From an uncultured Chthonomonas sp. (GTDB lineage Bacteria; Armatimonadota; Chthonomonadetes; Chthonomonadales; Chthonomonadaceae), in assembly GCA_903919615.1 (NCBI GenBank), contig CAIXIX010000086.1:17980-81979 (forward strand): DNA of 64,000 nucleotides. The letters are read 5' to 3'. Position 1 is the first letter of the stretch. Each line of letters starts with the position of its first letter. The translations under genes and the position numbers were made by a program. The notes beneath the pieces were generated by a model. The model was given only the letters and a program-made list of their open reading frames with translations. It was not told the origin of the DNA and did not search any database. Shown one piece after another: positions 17,929 through 26,308 of this stretch.

Positions 17929-19029
17929 TCATACAACGTTAGGTGTTGAAACGGTAACCTGTTTTGGGAACACCGTGGGCATGTTCGCATCATTCACCCG
18001 CAGAATACGCTTCAAGTATGGAGACAAACTCGTGAGCTGAACCGCTACTCCTGTTATCCGCGCACGGTTGTTCAGGTCTAGAAGCGCACCAAGACCCTCT
18101 CCATCTACGCTCACGACACCCTGCAGGTCAATTCTAACCTGGGAAGCTCCATCAAACGCCGTATCGATGGCAGCATAGAACTGATCAATTGGGCCCCGTA
18201 CGAGATCGCCGATAACGGTGACATCAGCTGAACCGCCCGCACTCCGTACCGAAGTGCTGCCGCTGCCGCCCGGACGATGTGTTAGCATCATGAATAGCTC
18301 CCGAAGGATGCTTAGGCCAAAAAACCAGAAATCCCGATTGTACCGTTTCCAGAGTCGGGTTGGGTCCAGAGCGAGGCGATGAAACCACTCAAGCCCACGA
18401 TGCTGCATCCACACCGGAGCGCGCGTCGCCTCTCCAGCCAGAAAGTCGAAGGTTCCTCCTACTCCCATGCAAACCGGGACATCCTTCAGATCTGCGCGGT
18501 GCCGGTGAATCCACTTTTCCTGCTTCGGGTTGCCGAACGCAACAAATAAGATATCCGGCTTTACAGAACGGATCGCAGCGACTACATCGTGGGAAACCTG
18601 CTCCAGTTCGTCTGGCAGGGGGGAGAGGCAGCCACAAATAATTATCCCGGGATAGTCGGCGTGAAGCCTCTCGGCCGCTTTTTGGGCCACCTGTTCTCGG
18701 GCTCCCAGCATAAAAATGCGGTATCCATGCTTCGCGGCAAGGGCGGCGATTTCGGGCACGATGTCGGCTCCAGCGACGCGTTCCGGCAGCGGCGATCTCA
18801 GCGCACGAGCCGCCCATACAACGGGCATGCCATCGGGAGTGACGAGATCGGCGGAAAGTAGGATTGAACGCAGCTCTTCATCGTGAAGGGCATTTACAAG
18901 GAAGTCGGTATTAGCTGTGGCAACCTGATGGAAGCCGCCAATCTTTACAAAGTTGTCGATCTGGTGGAGTGCTTCCGGCCGGTTGAGGCGGTCGATAGGA
19001 GTGCCAAGAATACAGACAGTTCTGCGCAT
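17929..19029 (-). CDS. WecG/TagA/CpsF glycosyltransferase fused to a STAS domain
   Basis: Residues 1-245 are a WecG/TagA (GT26) glycosyltransferase, which adds a sugar to a lipid-linked intermediate in cell-surface polysaccharide synthesis: TANTDFLVNA, TPDGMPVVWAAR, FVAFGNPKQEKWI and MGVGGTFDFLAG are all family hallmarks. A short linker (GGSGSTSVRSAGG) leads to about 95 residues with STAS anti-sigma-antagonist features (DVTVIGDLV, VRIDLQGVVSVDGEGLGALLDL). In STAS regulators the segment after the DL/VDxxG turn carries a phosphorylatable Ser; here that region reads SVDGEGLG. The fusion is unusual. It sits upstream of the foldase-exosortase pair on the same strand. Confidence 0.85.
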   Translation of the reverse strand: MRRTVCILGTPIDRLNRPEALHQIDNFVKIGGFHQVATANTDFLVNALHDEELRSILLSADLVTPDGMPVVWAARALRSPLPERVAGADIVPEIAALAAKHGYRIFMLGAREQVAQKAAERLHADYPGIIICGCLSPLPDELEQVSHDVVAAIRSVKPDILFVAFGNPKQEKWIHRHRADLKDVPVCMGVGGTFDFLAGEATRAPVWMQHRGLEWFHRLALDPTRLWKRYNRDFWFFGLSILRELFMMLTHRPGGSGSTSVRSAGGSADVTVIGDLVRGPIDQFYAAIDTAFDGASQVRIDLQGVVSVDGEGLGALLDLNNRARITGVAVQLTSLSPYLKRILRVNDANMPTVFPKQVTVSTPNVV

Positions 19030-19236
19030 AAAATAAATAGGTCTCCGCGCAGTTCAGCGCAGAGGGTGTAACGCCCCGGTATGAAAAAGATATTGTGCTT
19101 GCCGCACTCACCAAGTTCCTAAATTATGCCATCAAACAGGCTCGTGAACATCAGAAGTCCCAAAACCCGTCCTAAGGGCAGGTAGAATCAAGGTCTGTGA
19201 AGCCTACAATATGAGAACAGGACCTCTGGCTAGACT

Positions 19237-20205
19237 ATGTTTTCAAGTTTTACAAATATGAGACATAAAATCGCGGCTGCGCTTACCCTCGGGCTGACCC
19301 TGGGCCCCGGTTCGTGCAATCGCTGTTTGGCTCAACAGGTCGTTCCCAATGCTCCTTCGGCATCTTCGGTTGCTAGCCCTGCCGCGACTGCAGAGACCTA
19401 TCGGCTGAGAGTTGAAAACGAGTTGTATGGCAGAGTTGAGGCGAGTTTCGATGGCGGGAAGAGCTACATCCTGCTTGGCCGAGTGACGCATCCAAGCACC
19501 GCAGTGGTAAGCGACGCCAGCGTGTCACCGGGCAGCGTTCTGCGTGCGAGCTCCGAAGGCATTGCGGCTACCACGTGCGCGGGCTCCATCATAAAAATTC
19601 GGCCCGCACTCGCTGCGGCCTCCGCTGCGGCAACTCGACAGAAGGATGTCGAAATTATAACGAGCCTTTCGTCATCGAAAGGAGTGTTCGCGAAGCTGCT
19701 TCCGCCCGTCGGCAGCACGGTGCTGCTGCACCGGCCAGAGCACACACCGGGACCGTTTCCTGAAGGCTACACGCTGTCTCCTGGAGATGCTCTCGTTGTA
19801 GTGGTGTCAATTCCACCGCCGGGACCGGTTAGTGATGTTATCGGCGCGGGTCGCGAAATCACGTGGCAGCACTCGGTTCGTGCACAGTTGGAGAGTATCG
19901 CTGCAGAATACAGTGAGAGTGCAATTATTCGGGCAGAATCTGAGAAGAGAAAGGTGACATCAGGCACGCTTACTCTCCGGCCAAATCTGTCGCCGGATGA
20001 GCCCGATACCGTTCTCGCAGTAACCTATCTTATCGACGACGTTCCCGTTTGCGCAAGGACTACGGCGCCTTATCTGTTCGGCTGGGATACAACCACGGTC
20101 TCGGACGGGGAGCATGTAATAGAGGTTAGGGCGTTAAGCTCCAGTGGGAGCGTGATTACGCGGACCCGCTATCTTATTGTAGTGAAGAACTCGAAGGGCT
20201 CGTAA
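19237..20205 (+). CDS. Secreted protein of unknown function with C-terminal Ig-like region
   Basis: The 322-residue product has an N-terminal signal-like segment (KIAAALTLGLTLGPGSC; a Cys follows, but the lipobox is poor). The middle is Ala/Ser-rich. The last 60 residues (YLIDDVPVCARTTAPYLFGWDTTTV...) look like a bacterial Ig-like fold of the Big_7 type, in which the WDT..VSDGEHVI pattern is typical. The function is unknown. The last 32 bases overlap the convergent radA gene. Confidence 0.6.
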   Translation: MFSSFTNMRHKIAAALTLGLTLGPGSCNRCLAQQVVPNAPSASSVASPAATAETYRLRVENELYGRVEASFDGGKSYILLGRVTHPSTAVVSDASVSPGSVLRASSEGIAATTCAGSIIKIRPALAAASAAATRQKDVEIITSLSSSKGVFAKLLPPVGSTVLLHRPEHTPGPFPEGYTLSPGDALVVVVSIPPPGPVSDVIGAGREITWQHSVRAQLESIAAEYSESAIIRAESEKRKVTSGTLTLRPNLSPDEPDTVLAVTYLIDDVPVCARTTAPYLFGWDTTTVSDGEHVIEVRALSSSGSVITRTRYLIVVKNSKGS

Positions 20206-21619
20206 CGAGCGCAGGCACAATTGCATCGAGCACGTTTGCGACGCTAATTACCTCAACGCCCGCAATGCCGCCGTCTGGAAGCTTGCTCGCATTATGGCGC
20301 GATATTATCGCTCGGTTGAATCCCTGCCTCGCAGCTTCGCGGAGGCGCTTTTCGATTTGCGAGACTCCTCGCACCTCTCCGCCAAGGCCAACTTCTCCCA
20401 GGAGGATCGTCGAGGTGTGAACCGGCTGTTCTCGAAAATTTGAGATGATTGCCATTGCCGCGGCAAGGTCTGCTGCCGGTTCTAGCACCTTTATGCCGCC
20501 CGCGACATTAACATAGGCATCCTGCTCGGCAAGTTTGAACCCGAGCCTCTTTTCCAGTACGGCCAGGATCATGTTAACGCGGTTGGGATCTATTCCATTG
20601 ACGGTTCTGCGCGGGCTTGCCAGATTGGACCGCGATACAAGCGCCTGTACCTCAATAAGAAGCGCGCGGCTGCCCTCCATTACGGACGTGACGGCAGATC
20701 CTGCTCCGCCGGCAGCTCGCTCCGAAAGGAGAACGGCGGAGGGATTGTCTACACCCTCGAGCCCGGTCTCGCGCATTTCGAAAATGCCAAGCTCATCCGT
20801 CGAACCAAATCGGTTCTTCACTGCACGCAACAGGCGATAGGCATGGTATCGATCGCCCTCGAAACTTAGGACTGTATCTACCACATGCTCCAGCACCCGC
20901 GGACCTGCTAGCGAACCCTCCTTGGTAACATGCCCAATGAGTACCACGGGAACTCCGACTGTCTTGGCGTACCGCGCGATGAGATGCGCGCAGGCGCGAA
21001 CCTGGCTGACGGATCCCGGGGCGGAATCTAATGCAGAATCGTATATTGTCTGAATGCTATCCACGACTACGAGGGAGGGTTTTGTGGTTTCGATCTGGCC
21101 GAGAATCAGCGAGACCTCGGTTTCGATACTCAAAAGCAGCGCGGGGGATTCGGCTCCAAGGCGGCCGCTGCGCAGCCTGATCTGCTGCGTACTCTCTTCG
21201 CCAGAGATGTAGAGCACCTTCGAGCCGGTTGCCGCGGGCGCATTAAGGGAGTTGGCAAGCTTGGCTGCGACCTGCATCAGGAGGGTAGACTTGCCGATGC
21301 CCGGGTCGCCGCCAACCAGAATGAGGCCACCGGGAACGATGCCGCCACCGAGCACGCGGTCGAATTCACCTATACCTGTAATTAGCCGCTCAACCGATGC
21401 CATCTCGACTTCGGTGATCGGCACCGGTGCAGTGCTGCTGGAAATTCTGCGGCTCGCCTGACTGCGAGAGCTCGCGCCTGCTCCGGGAACGCTCTTTTCC
21501 CGAACCATAACCTCTTCAACCAGCGAGTCCCAGGCATCACACTCCGGGCACCGGCCCATCCATTTGAGAGAGTCGTGACCGCACGTCTGGCATATGTAGT
21601 GTGTCTGCAGCCTGGACAT
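20174..21619 (-). CDS. radA: DNA repair protein RadA
   Basis: The 481-residue protein processes recombination intermediates. In order: a C4 zinc finger (CQTCGHDSLKWMGRCPEC), a RecA-like ATPase with Walker A GDPGIGKSTLLMQ, the RadA-specific KNRFG motif (VKNRFGSTDELGIFEM), and a Lon-protease-like C-terminal domain (AAAMAIISNF, GEVGLGGEVRGV). It lies six bases downstream of der on the same strand, so the two are probably co-transcribed. Its 3' end overlaps the convergent gene. Confidence 0.95.
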   Translation of the reverse strand: MSRLQTHYICQTCGHDSLKWMGRCPECDAWDSLVEEVMVREKSVPGAGASSRSQASRRISSSTAPVPITEVEMASVERLITGIGEFDRVLGGGIVPGGLILVGGDPGIGKSTLLMQVAAKLANSLNAPAATGSKVLYISGEESTQQIRLRSGRLGAESPALLLSIETEVSLILGQIETTKPSLVVVDSIQTIYDSALDSAPGSVSQVRACAHLIARYAKTVGVPVVLIGHVTKEGSLAGPRVLEHVVDTVLSFEGDRYHAYRLLRAVKNRFGSTDELGIFEMRETGLEGVDNPSAVLLSERAAGGAGSAVTSVMEGSRALLIEVQALVSRSNLASPRRTVNGIDPNRVNMILAVLEKRLGFKLAEQDAYVNVAGGIKVLEPAADLAAAMAIISNFREQPVHTSTILLGEVGLGGEVRGVSQIEKRLREAARQGFNRAIISRHNASKLPDGGIAGVEVISVANVLDAIVPALVTSPSSSSLQ

Positions 21620-21625
21620 CCGTCG

Positions 21626-22996
21626 TTAGCCCTTCTCCTGCTCCTTGTTTTCCGCTTTCCGCGCCTGAATGCGGAGTGGTGTGCCCTCGAAGGGGTACGT
21701 GAGGCGAATCTGGTTTTCGATATAGCGCTTGTACGAGAAGTGCATCAGGTTTTCGTCGTTGCAAAACATCATGATGGTTGGCGGCTGCACACGCGGCATC
21801 GTCGCGTAGTAGACCTTAAACGGTCTGCCATGCTCAACCAGAGGTCGGCGCTCCGTCGCATCGCGTATCAAGCGGTTCAGTTCGCCTGTTGGGATGCGAA
21901 GCGCGTGGTTTTGCGCCGCGGTGATCGCCGTTTCGATCGCGTGGCGAACGCCGAAACGTTCTTTTGCTGAAACGAAAACGAGTGGCGCATACTCAAGAAA
22001 CGGGCAGTCCTTGCGGAACTGCTCGGTAAATTTCTCGATCTTTGCCCGATCCGGGCGGCGCTGAATGCCCTTATGATAGACAACACCGGGATCCACTAGG
22101 TCCCACTTGTTCACGACAATGATGCAGGCTCTGCCCGCCTCCTGCGCCATGCCAGCGACGCGTTTGTCGCCATCCATAACCCCGGTCGAGGCATCGATAA
22201 CAACCATACCGACGTTACTGCGCTCGAGCGCTGTCTGAGCCCGCATGACCATGTAGTATTCGACGGTGCCCTGTATCTTGCCGGCTCTGCGTATTCCGGC
22301 GGTATCCAGTAGGACGAGCTTCTGGCCGTCCCACTCAAAGTTGGTGTCGATCGTATCACGCGTTGTGCCTGGAATAGGGCTGACGATGACGCGCTCTTCA
22401 CCGAGGATCGAGTTCAGCATGGAGGACTTGCCAACGTTGGGCCGGCCAATCAACGCCAGTCTGATTGCATCCTCGTCGTCGTCCTTGAAGTCGAAATCCG
22501 CCGGGAAGTGCGCGACGACAATGTCGAGCAGATCGCCTACGCCATGGCCGTGTACTGCGGAGACCGTGTGGATGTCGCCAAGCCCAAGCGCGTAGAACTC
22601 TGCGGCATCCATTAGCAGGCGAGGGTTATCCGCTTTATTAACTACAACCAGGACCGGGCGTGGAGAGGCGCGCAGAACTTCGGCAATATCCTGATCCGTA
22701 GAGGTCATGCCATCGGCAGCATCTACCACAAACAGAATAACGTCGGACTCCTCCATGGCAATTTGGGCTTGAACTCGAACCTGGACTGCAAGGGGATCGG
22801 TTTCGTTCAGGATGATTCCGCCCGTATCGATAACGGTGAACTCCTGGCCGCGCCATTCAACTTTATGATACAGACGATCGCGTGTGATGCCGGGCGTGTC
22901 TTCGACAATGGCGACACGCTGCCCTATTAGGCGATTAAAAAGGGTGGATTTGCCAACGTTGGGTCTTCCAACTACGGCGACCACGGGACGGGACAT
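21626..22996 (-). CDS. der: Ribosome biogenesis GTPase Der (EngA)
   Basis: A double-GTPase protein of 456 residues needed for 50S ribosome assembly. It has two G1 motifs, GRPNVGKSTLFNR (about 8-20) and GRPNVGKSSMLNS (about 188-200), with DTPGIT and DTAGI switch regions and NKAD/NKWD G4 motifs. The C-terminal KH-like domain follows (KVYYATMPRVQPPTIMMFCN). It is the upstream gene of a der-radA pair. Confidence 0.96.
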   Translation of the reverse strand: MSRPVVAVVGRPNVGKSTLFNRLIGQRVAIVEDTPGITRDRLYHKVEWRGQEFTVIDTGGIILNETDPLAVQVRVQAQIAMEESDVILFVVDAADGMTSTDQDIAEVLRASPRPVLVVVNKADNPRLLMDAAEFYALGLGDIHTVSAVHGHGVGDLLDIVVAHFPADFDFKDDDEDAIRLALIGRPNVGKSSMLNSILGEERVIVSPIPGTTRDTIDTNFEWDGQKLVLLDTAGIRRAGKIQGTVEYYMVMRAQTALERSNVGMVVIDASTGVMDGDKRVAGMAQEAGRACIIVVNKWDLVDPGVVYHKGIQRRPDRAKIEKFTEQFRKDCPFLEYAPLVFVSAKERFGVRHAIETAITAAQNHALRIPTGELNRLIRDATERRPLVEHGRPFKVYYATMPRVQPPTIMMFCNDENLMHFSYKRYIENQIRLTYPFEGTPLRIQARKAENKEQEKG

Positions 22997-23514
22997 GCTC
23001 AGACTCCATTTCTGGCTCCCCGTACCGCACTGGTCTTTTATCTTGCGGCTATACCGGGGGAGGCGCGCTCAAGGTCTCATGCGCGCTAAGTGTATGGGTG
23101 ACAACTGGTCTTATTTGATTCACGATATGTTTGCGGTTTAGAGGCTACATCTGAGTATCGTGCGCGCGAGAATCGCTATTACATGTGGAACAGTAACTGA
23201 TTGTACCATCACTTAGCCGATGATGGAAGGGAATACCGCGGATCAGCCTGTTGCACGTAACATGCAAAGTTGCGTTCGTGACACAATTCGACGGGCAAAA
23301 AGGCAGGTCTGAGAGAAACCAGTGTCGAAACTCTACACTGCGTGTTTAACATCCGGTTGTGGCGCCAGTTGCTGCGACCGCTGCGTTAGCTAACTGTATG
23401 TCGATCTTGGCGACAAGCTCGTAAACGGTAGGGTCGCCGCTTGCTGCGACCGCGCATCCTGGTTTACCTTGGTCAGCCAGGCTAGAATCACTGGATTGGA
23501 GCAATCTTTCAGTT
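22997..23514. other. Divergent intergenic region upstream of der
   Basis: It holds no supported gene. A 13-base direct repeat TTGCTGCGACCGC occurs at 23369-23381 and 23441-23453. TAGAAT at 23483-23488 may be the -10 of the following oxidoreductase gene, with a poor -35. Confidence 0.4.
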
Positions 23515-24753
23515 ATGAGCAGTGCAAACGGGCGTGTAGGTTTAGGTTTTATTGGAGTTGCTGGCAGGGGCTTTGGCGCTCACGTGAAAACATTCAGCAC
23601 CTTTGCGGATGTGGATCTCGTCGCCGTCTGCGACGTGTACCAACCGCATATTGATAGAGCCATCGAATTTAGTGGTGGGAAGGCCAGGGCCTATACCGAC
23701 TACCGCGAACTGCTCGCAGATCCGGCGGTAGACGCTATTGTCATCGCTACTCCACCGCACTGGCATGCGCTCATGACCCTTGATGCTCTCGAGGCAGGCA
23801 AGGATGTCTACTGCGAAAAGCCTATGTGCCGCTTCCCGGTTGAAGGGAAGCTGATGACCGATTACGCTCACAAGCTGGGGCGTATCACTCAGGTAGGTAC
23901 GCAGATCCATGCAACAGAGAACTACCATAAATGCGTGGACGTTGTTCGAAGCGGCGCACTTGGAAGAATAACTGCGGTTCGTAACTTTTGTGCGATGAAC
24001 GATAATTCTGAGGGTCTAGGAACTCCGCCGGATGAGGCAGCGCCATCTAATCTCGATTGGGATAAGTGGATTGGCCCCGCGCCCGAAGTTCCGTTTAACA
24101 CGGGTCGCTTCAGAGATGGAATGCATCGGTACTTTAAGGATTATGTGGATAGCTGGCTGCATGAGCTCGGCCCGCATATCGTCGATCTGCCCTTCTGGGC
24201 TCTTGAACTGGGCTGCCCGACAGCAGTCAGCGCTTCTGGCGGTCGGTACGCGACCTCCAGCATTGCAGATGTGCCGGACACCTTCGATGTACTCTGGGAG
24301 TTCCCGGACATGATTATGACCTGGTCCCTGATGCAGGCCTCCAGCTTCAACTTCGGCGTCGGCGGCCCGGGAGGCGGCAGACGTCTTGGCATCGTATTCG
24401 ATGGCACCGAAGGCACATTGCTTGCAAACTACGGGCTTTGCCAGGTTCTGGATAAAGAGGGCAATGTCGTGGAAGGACGGGAGTATCCCGTCGCCGCACC
24501 GCCATCCCCAGGACATGAGCGCGAGTTCATTGATGGTGTACTGAATCGCACAGAGTGCTCGTGCAGCTTCGCAAACCATCTGCCGATGCACACTGCGCTT
24601 AATCTTGCGCATATCTCACTAAAGCTCGAGCGAAAACTTCACTGGGATGCCGCGGCATGGCAGGTTCCTGGCGATGCCGAGGCCAACGCCCTCATCACGC
24701 CCGCGTACCGGGATGGCTATAGCCTGGATCCGTACATTGCGCGGCGCGGATAG
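23515..24753 (+). CDS. Gfo/Idh/MocA family oxidoreductase
   Basis: The 412-residue NAD(P)-dependent sugar or cyclitol dehydrogenase has an N-terminal Rossmann fold (LGFIGVAGRGFGAHV) with VDAIVIATPPHWH and the family's catalytic-Lys motif CEKPM. The C-terminal domain contains WLHELGPHIVDLPFWA, the usual HxxD-type histidine segment. Unlike the related gene at 43451-44755 it has no Tat signal, so it is cytoplasmic. It is followed by a repeat-rich gap and then a convergent glycoside hydrolase. The substrate is unknown. Confidence 0.88.
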   Translation: MSSANGRVGLGFIGVAGRGFGAHVKTFSTFADVDLVAVCDVYQPHIDRAIEFSGGKARAYTDYRELLADPAVDAIVIATPPHWHALMTLDALEAGKDVYCEKPMCRFPVEGKLMTDYAHKLGRITQVGTQIHATENYHKCVDVVRSGALGRITAVRNFCAMNDNSEGLGTPPDEAAPSNLDWDKWIGPAPEVPFNTGRFRDGMHRYFKDYVDSWLHELGPHIVDLPFWALELGCPTAVSASGGRYATSSIADVPDTFDVLWEFPDMIMTWSLMQASSFNFGVGGPGGGRRLGIVFDGTEGTLLANYGLCQVLDKEGNVVEGREYPVAAPPSPGHEREFIDGVLNRTECSCSFANHLPMHTALNLAHISLKLERKLHWDAAAWQVPGDAEANALITPAYRDGYSLDPYIARRG

Positions 24754-25130
24754 GTCTTTGAGGTCAGCGATGTCTGTGAAGTTGGTGAGGTTTTGCAGGC
24801 GACGGCGCCTCCATCCGGAGGCACCGCTTGGGGACGGGCGTCACTTGCCCCCAGATACGTTCTGCCCCGAATTACCGCAATAGCCCCTGGAGCCCGCCTG
24901 TCCCCAGGCGGCTAGCTCTCAGCACCGGCAACCCTCCGGTAATAACCGCAACCCGCCCCTGGGCGTGTCGCATTCGGCTCAACTTATCAGGGTTTCAAAT
25001 GTTGTTCCGTGTGGGGACACGCGGTCTCCTTCGGCGTTTGCGTTCGCCGGAGGCGATCAGGGTTTCAAAGGTTGTTCCGCGGTGGGGGCAATGCGCTCCT
25101 TCCGGTTGCGTAGCCGCTGTCACTACACCA
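24754..25130. repeat. Repeat- and hairpin-rich intergenic region
   Basis: No gene seen. Small GC-rich hairpins are present: GCCTCC-ATCC-GGAGGC (24807-24822) and CCGCCTG-TCCC-CAGGCGG (24894-24911). A 24-base unit starting ATCAGGGTTTCAAA occurs at 24986-25009 and again at 25056-25079 with one mismatch, followed in both by a G-rich run. The region looks like accumulated small repeats rather than coding sequence. Confidence 0.6.
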
Positions 25131-25190
25131 TTACCCACTTACCCACTTACCGACTTACCCACTTACCCACTTACCCACTTACCCACTTAC
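25131..25190. repeat. 8-bp tandem repeat TTACCCAC
   Basis: Seven consecutive copies of TTACCCAC (the third reads TTACCGAC) run from 25131 to 25186, followed by a degenerate flank. The stop codon of the minus-strand hydrolase (25179-25181) lies inside the array, which abuts the 3' ends of both convergent genes. Related low-complexity arrays occur at 31699-31895 and 62211-62450. Confidence 0.9.
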
Positions 25191-26207
25191 ACCATTACCT
25201 ATTTTTACGAACTGATCCAGATTGTCCGGTGATAGTGGCAGGTCGATCCATGCCAGGCCGATGCTGTTTCTCATGTTGGAGATGCTGTCGCCACCGGGTG
25301 CATCGTAGATAATTCCCAGCTTGGTCCCGATACGGCCGACCGCTGCCATGCCGATGCTCCGCTTAGACCAGGTGCAACTTTCGCCATCTACAACAACCGC
25401 TTTGTTCGCCGGGTCCCAGTTGTTAATGTCCTGGGTCCAGTAAACCCAGATGGAATCCCGAAACTCTCCCTCCTCCGCGATGCCAACGTGGTTGGTGAAC
25501 ACAAACCAGGTTGCGCAGCTCTCTTCGTAATAGACAGCCGCGTTCTCGATCTGCTCCTCCAGTGGAACGATCGGCTCTGCATCCGGCTGCCATCTGCTAT
25601 CCAGATCGTGCGTTCGCGCCAGCGCCAGAGTTCGCTTCACCAGGCCGTTCGAGTTTGTGGCGGCGCTAAAGAACATAATGTATTCATCGTCAACCTTCAA
25701 TATATGCCCCGGGTTGCAGGCGCCTTCGTAGTAGGTTCCAGGTTCTGTTTTAAATGGGCGCAGGTCGTAGCGCTTGATCCATGGGCCGTATGGACTGTTA
25801 GATTCGGCTTTGAGGTTTTCGTAGGGCATTGCGGGGATGCGATTCGGCGCCGGCGATGTCTGTTCGCAAGCCACATAGAAGAAGTGCCACTTACCGTTCT
25901 CGAAGAAGGTCGCGCCATACCCGGCGTAAGCAGAATCTGGCATTCCCGGCTGACCGAGTTCCAGGATGGGACCGCGAACCTCCCAGTTCACAAGGTCCGA
26001 GCTAGTGGCGTGGCAGCATCGCCAACCCTCCGGTCCGGCGCCGTCGTAGAAGATATGAAACGTGCCGTCGGTCTCAAACACCCACATGTCGCGCGCACAA
26101 AGATAGTCGCACTGATCGGGCTGCGAACCATACGGAAGCACTACGCCATGATCCTGGATGCGCAAGCGGATGTTGGCGGTGGGTCTGCCGTCGAGATAAG
26201 ATTGCAT
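25179..26207 (-). CDS. Glycoside hydrolase, five-bladed beta-propeller type (GH43/GH117-like)
   Basis: About 342 residues from the ATG at 26207, which has AAAGGAG seven bases upstream; the longer ORF start (26234) lacks one. Propeller blade motifs are present (DMWVFETDGTFHIFYDG, ENGKWHFFYVACEQ, DDEYIMFFSAATNS, VDGESCTWSKRSIGM). These suggest an inverting or anhydro-sugar hydrolase of the GH43/GH117/GH130 superfamily. No signal peptide is seen, so it may act inside the cell on imported oligosaccharides. The last four codons and the stop are built from the tandem repeat. Confidence 0.75.
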   Translation of the reverse strand: MQSYLDGRPTANIRLRIQDHGVVLPYGSQPDQCDYLCARDMWVFETDGTFHIFYDGAGPEGWRCCHATSSDLVNWEVRGPILELGQPGMPDSAYAGYGATFFENGKWHFFYVACEQTSPAPNRIPAMPYENLKAESNSPYGPWIKRYDLRPFKTEPGTYYEGACNPGHILKVDDEYIMFFSAATNSNGLVKRTLALARTHDLDSRWQPDAEPIVPLEEQIENAAVYYEESCATWFVFTNHVGIAEEGEFRDSIWVYWTQDINNWDPANKAVVVDGESCTWSKRSIGMAAVGRIGTKLGIIYDAPGGDSISNMRNSIGLAWIDLPLSPDNLDQFVKIGNGVSG

Positions 26208-26308
26208 TGTGTTCTCCTTTGCCAATGCACTCAAAACCGAATAAAAAGGCGCCGATTGCTGTGTGAACAGCGATCGGTGCCTCGATTATCGTCGCACAGG
26301 GCTAGCGA

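Noticed and set aside
25131-25190. CRISPR array
   Set aside because: Repeat is 8 bp and continuous with no spacers; a simple tandem repeat.
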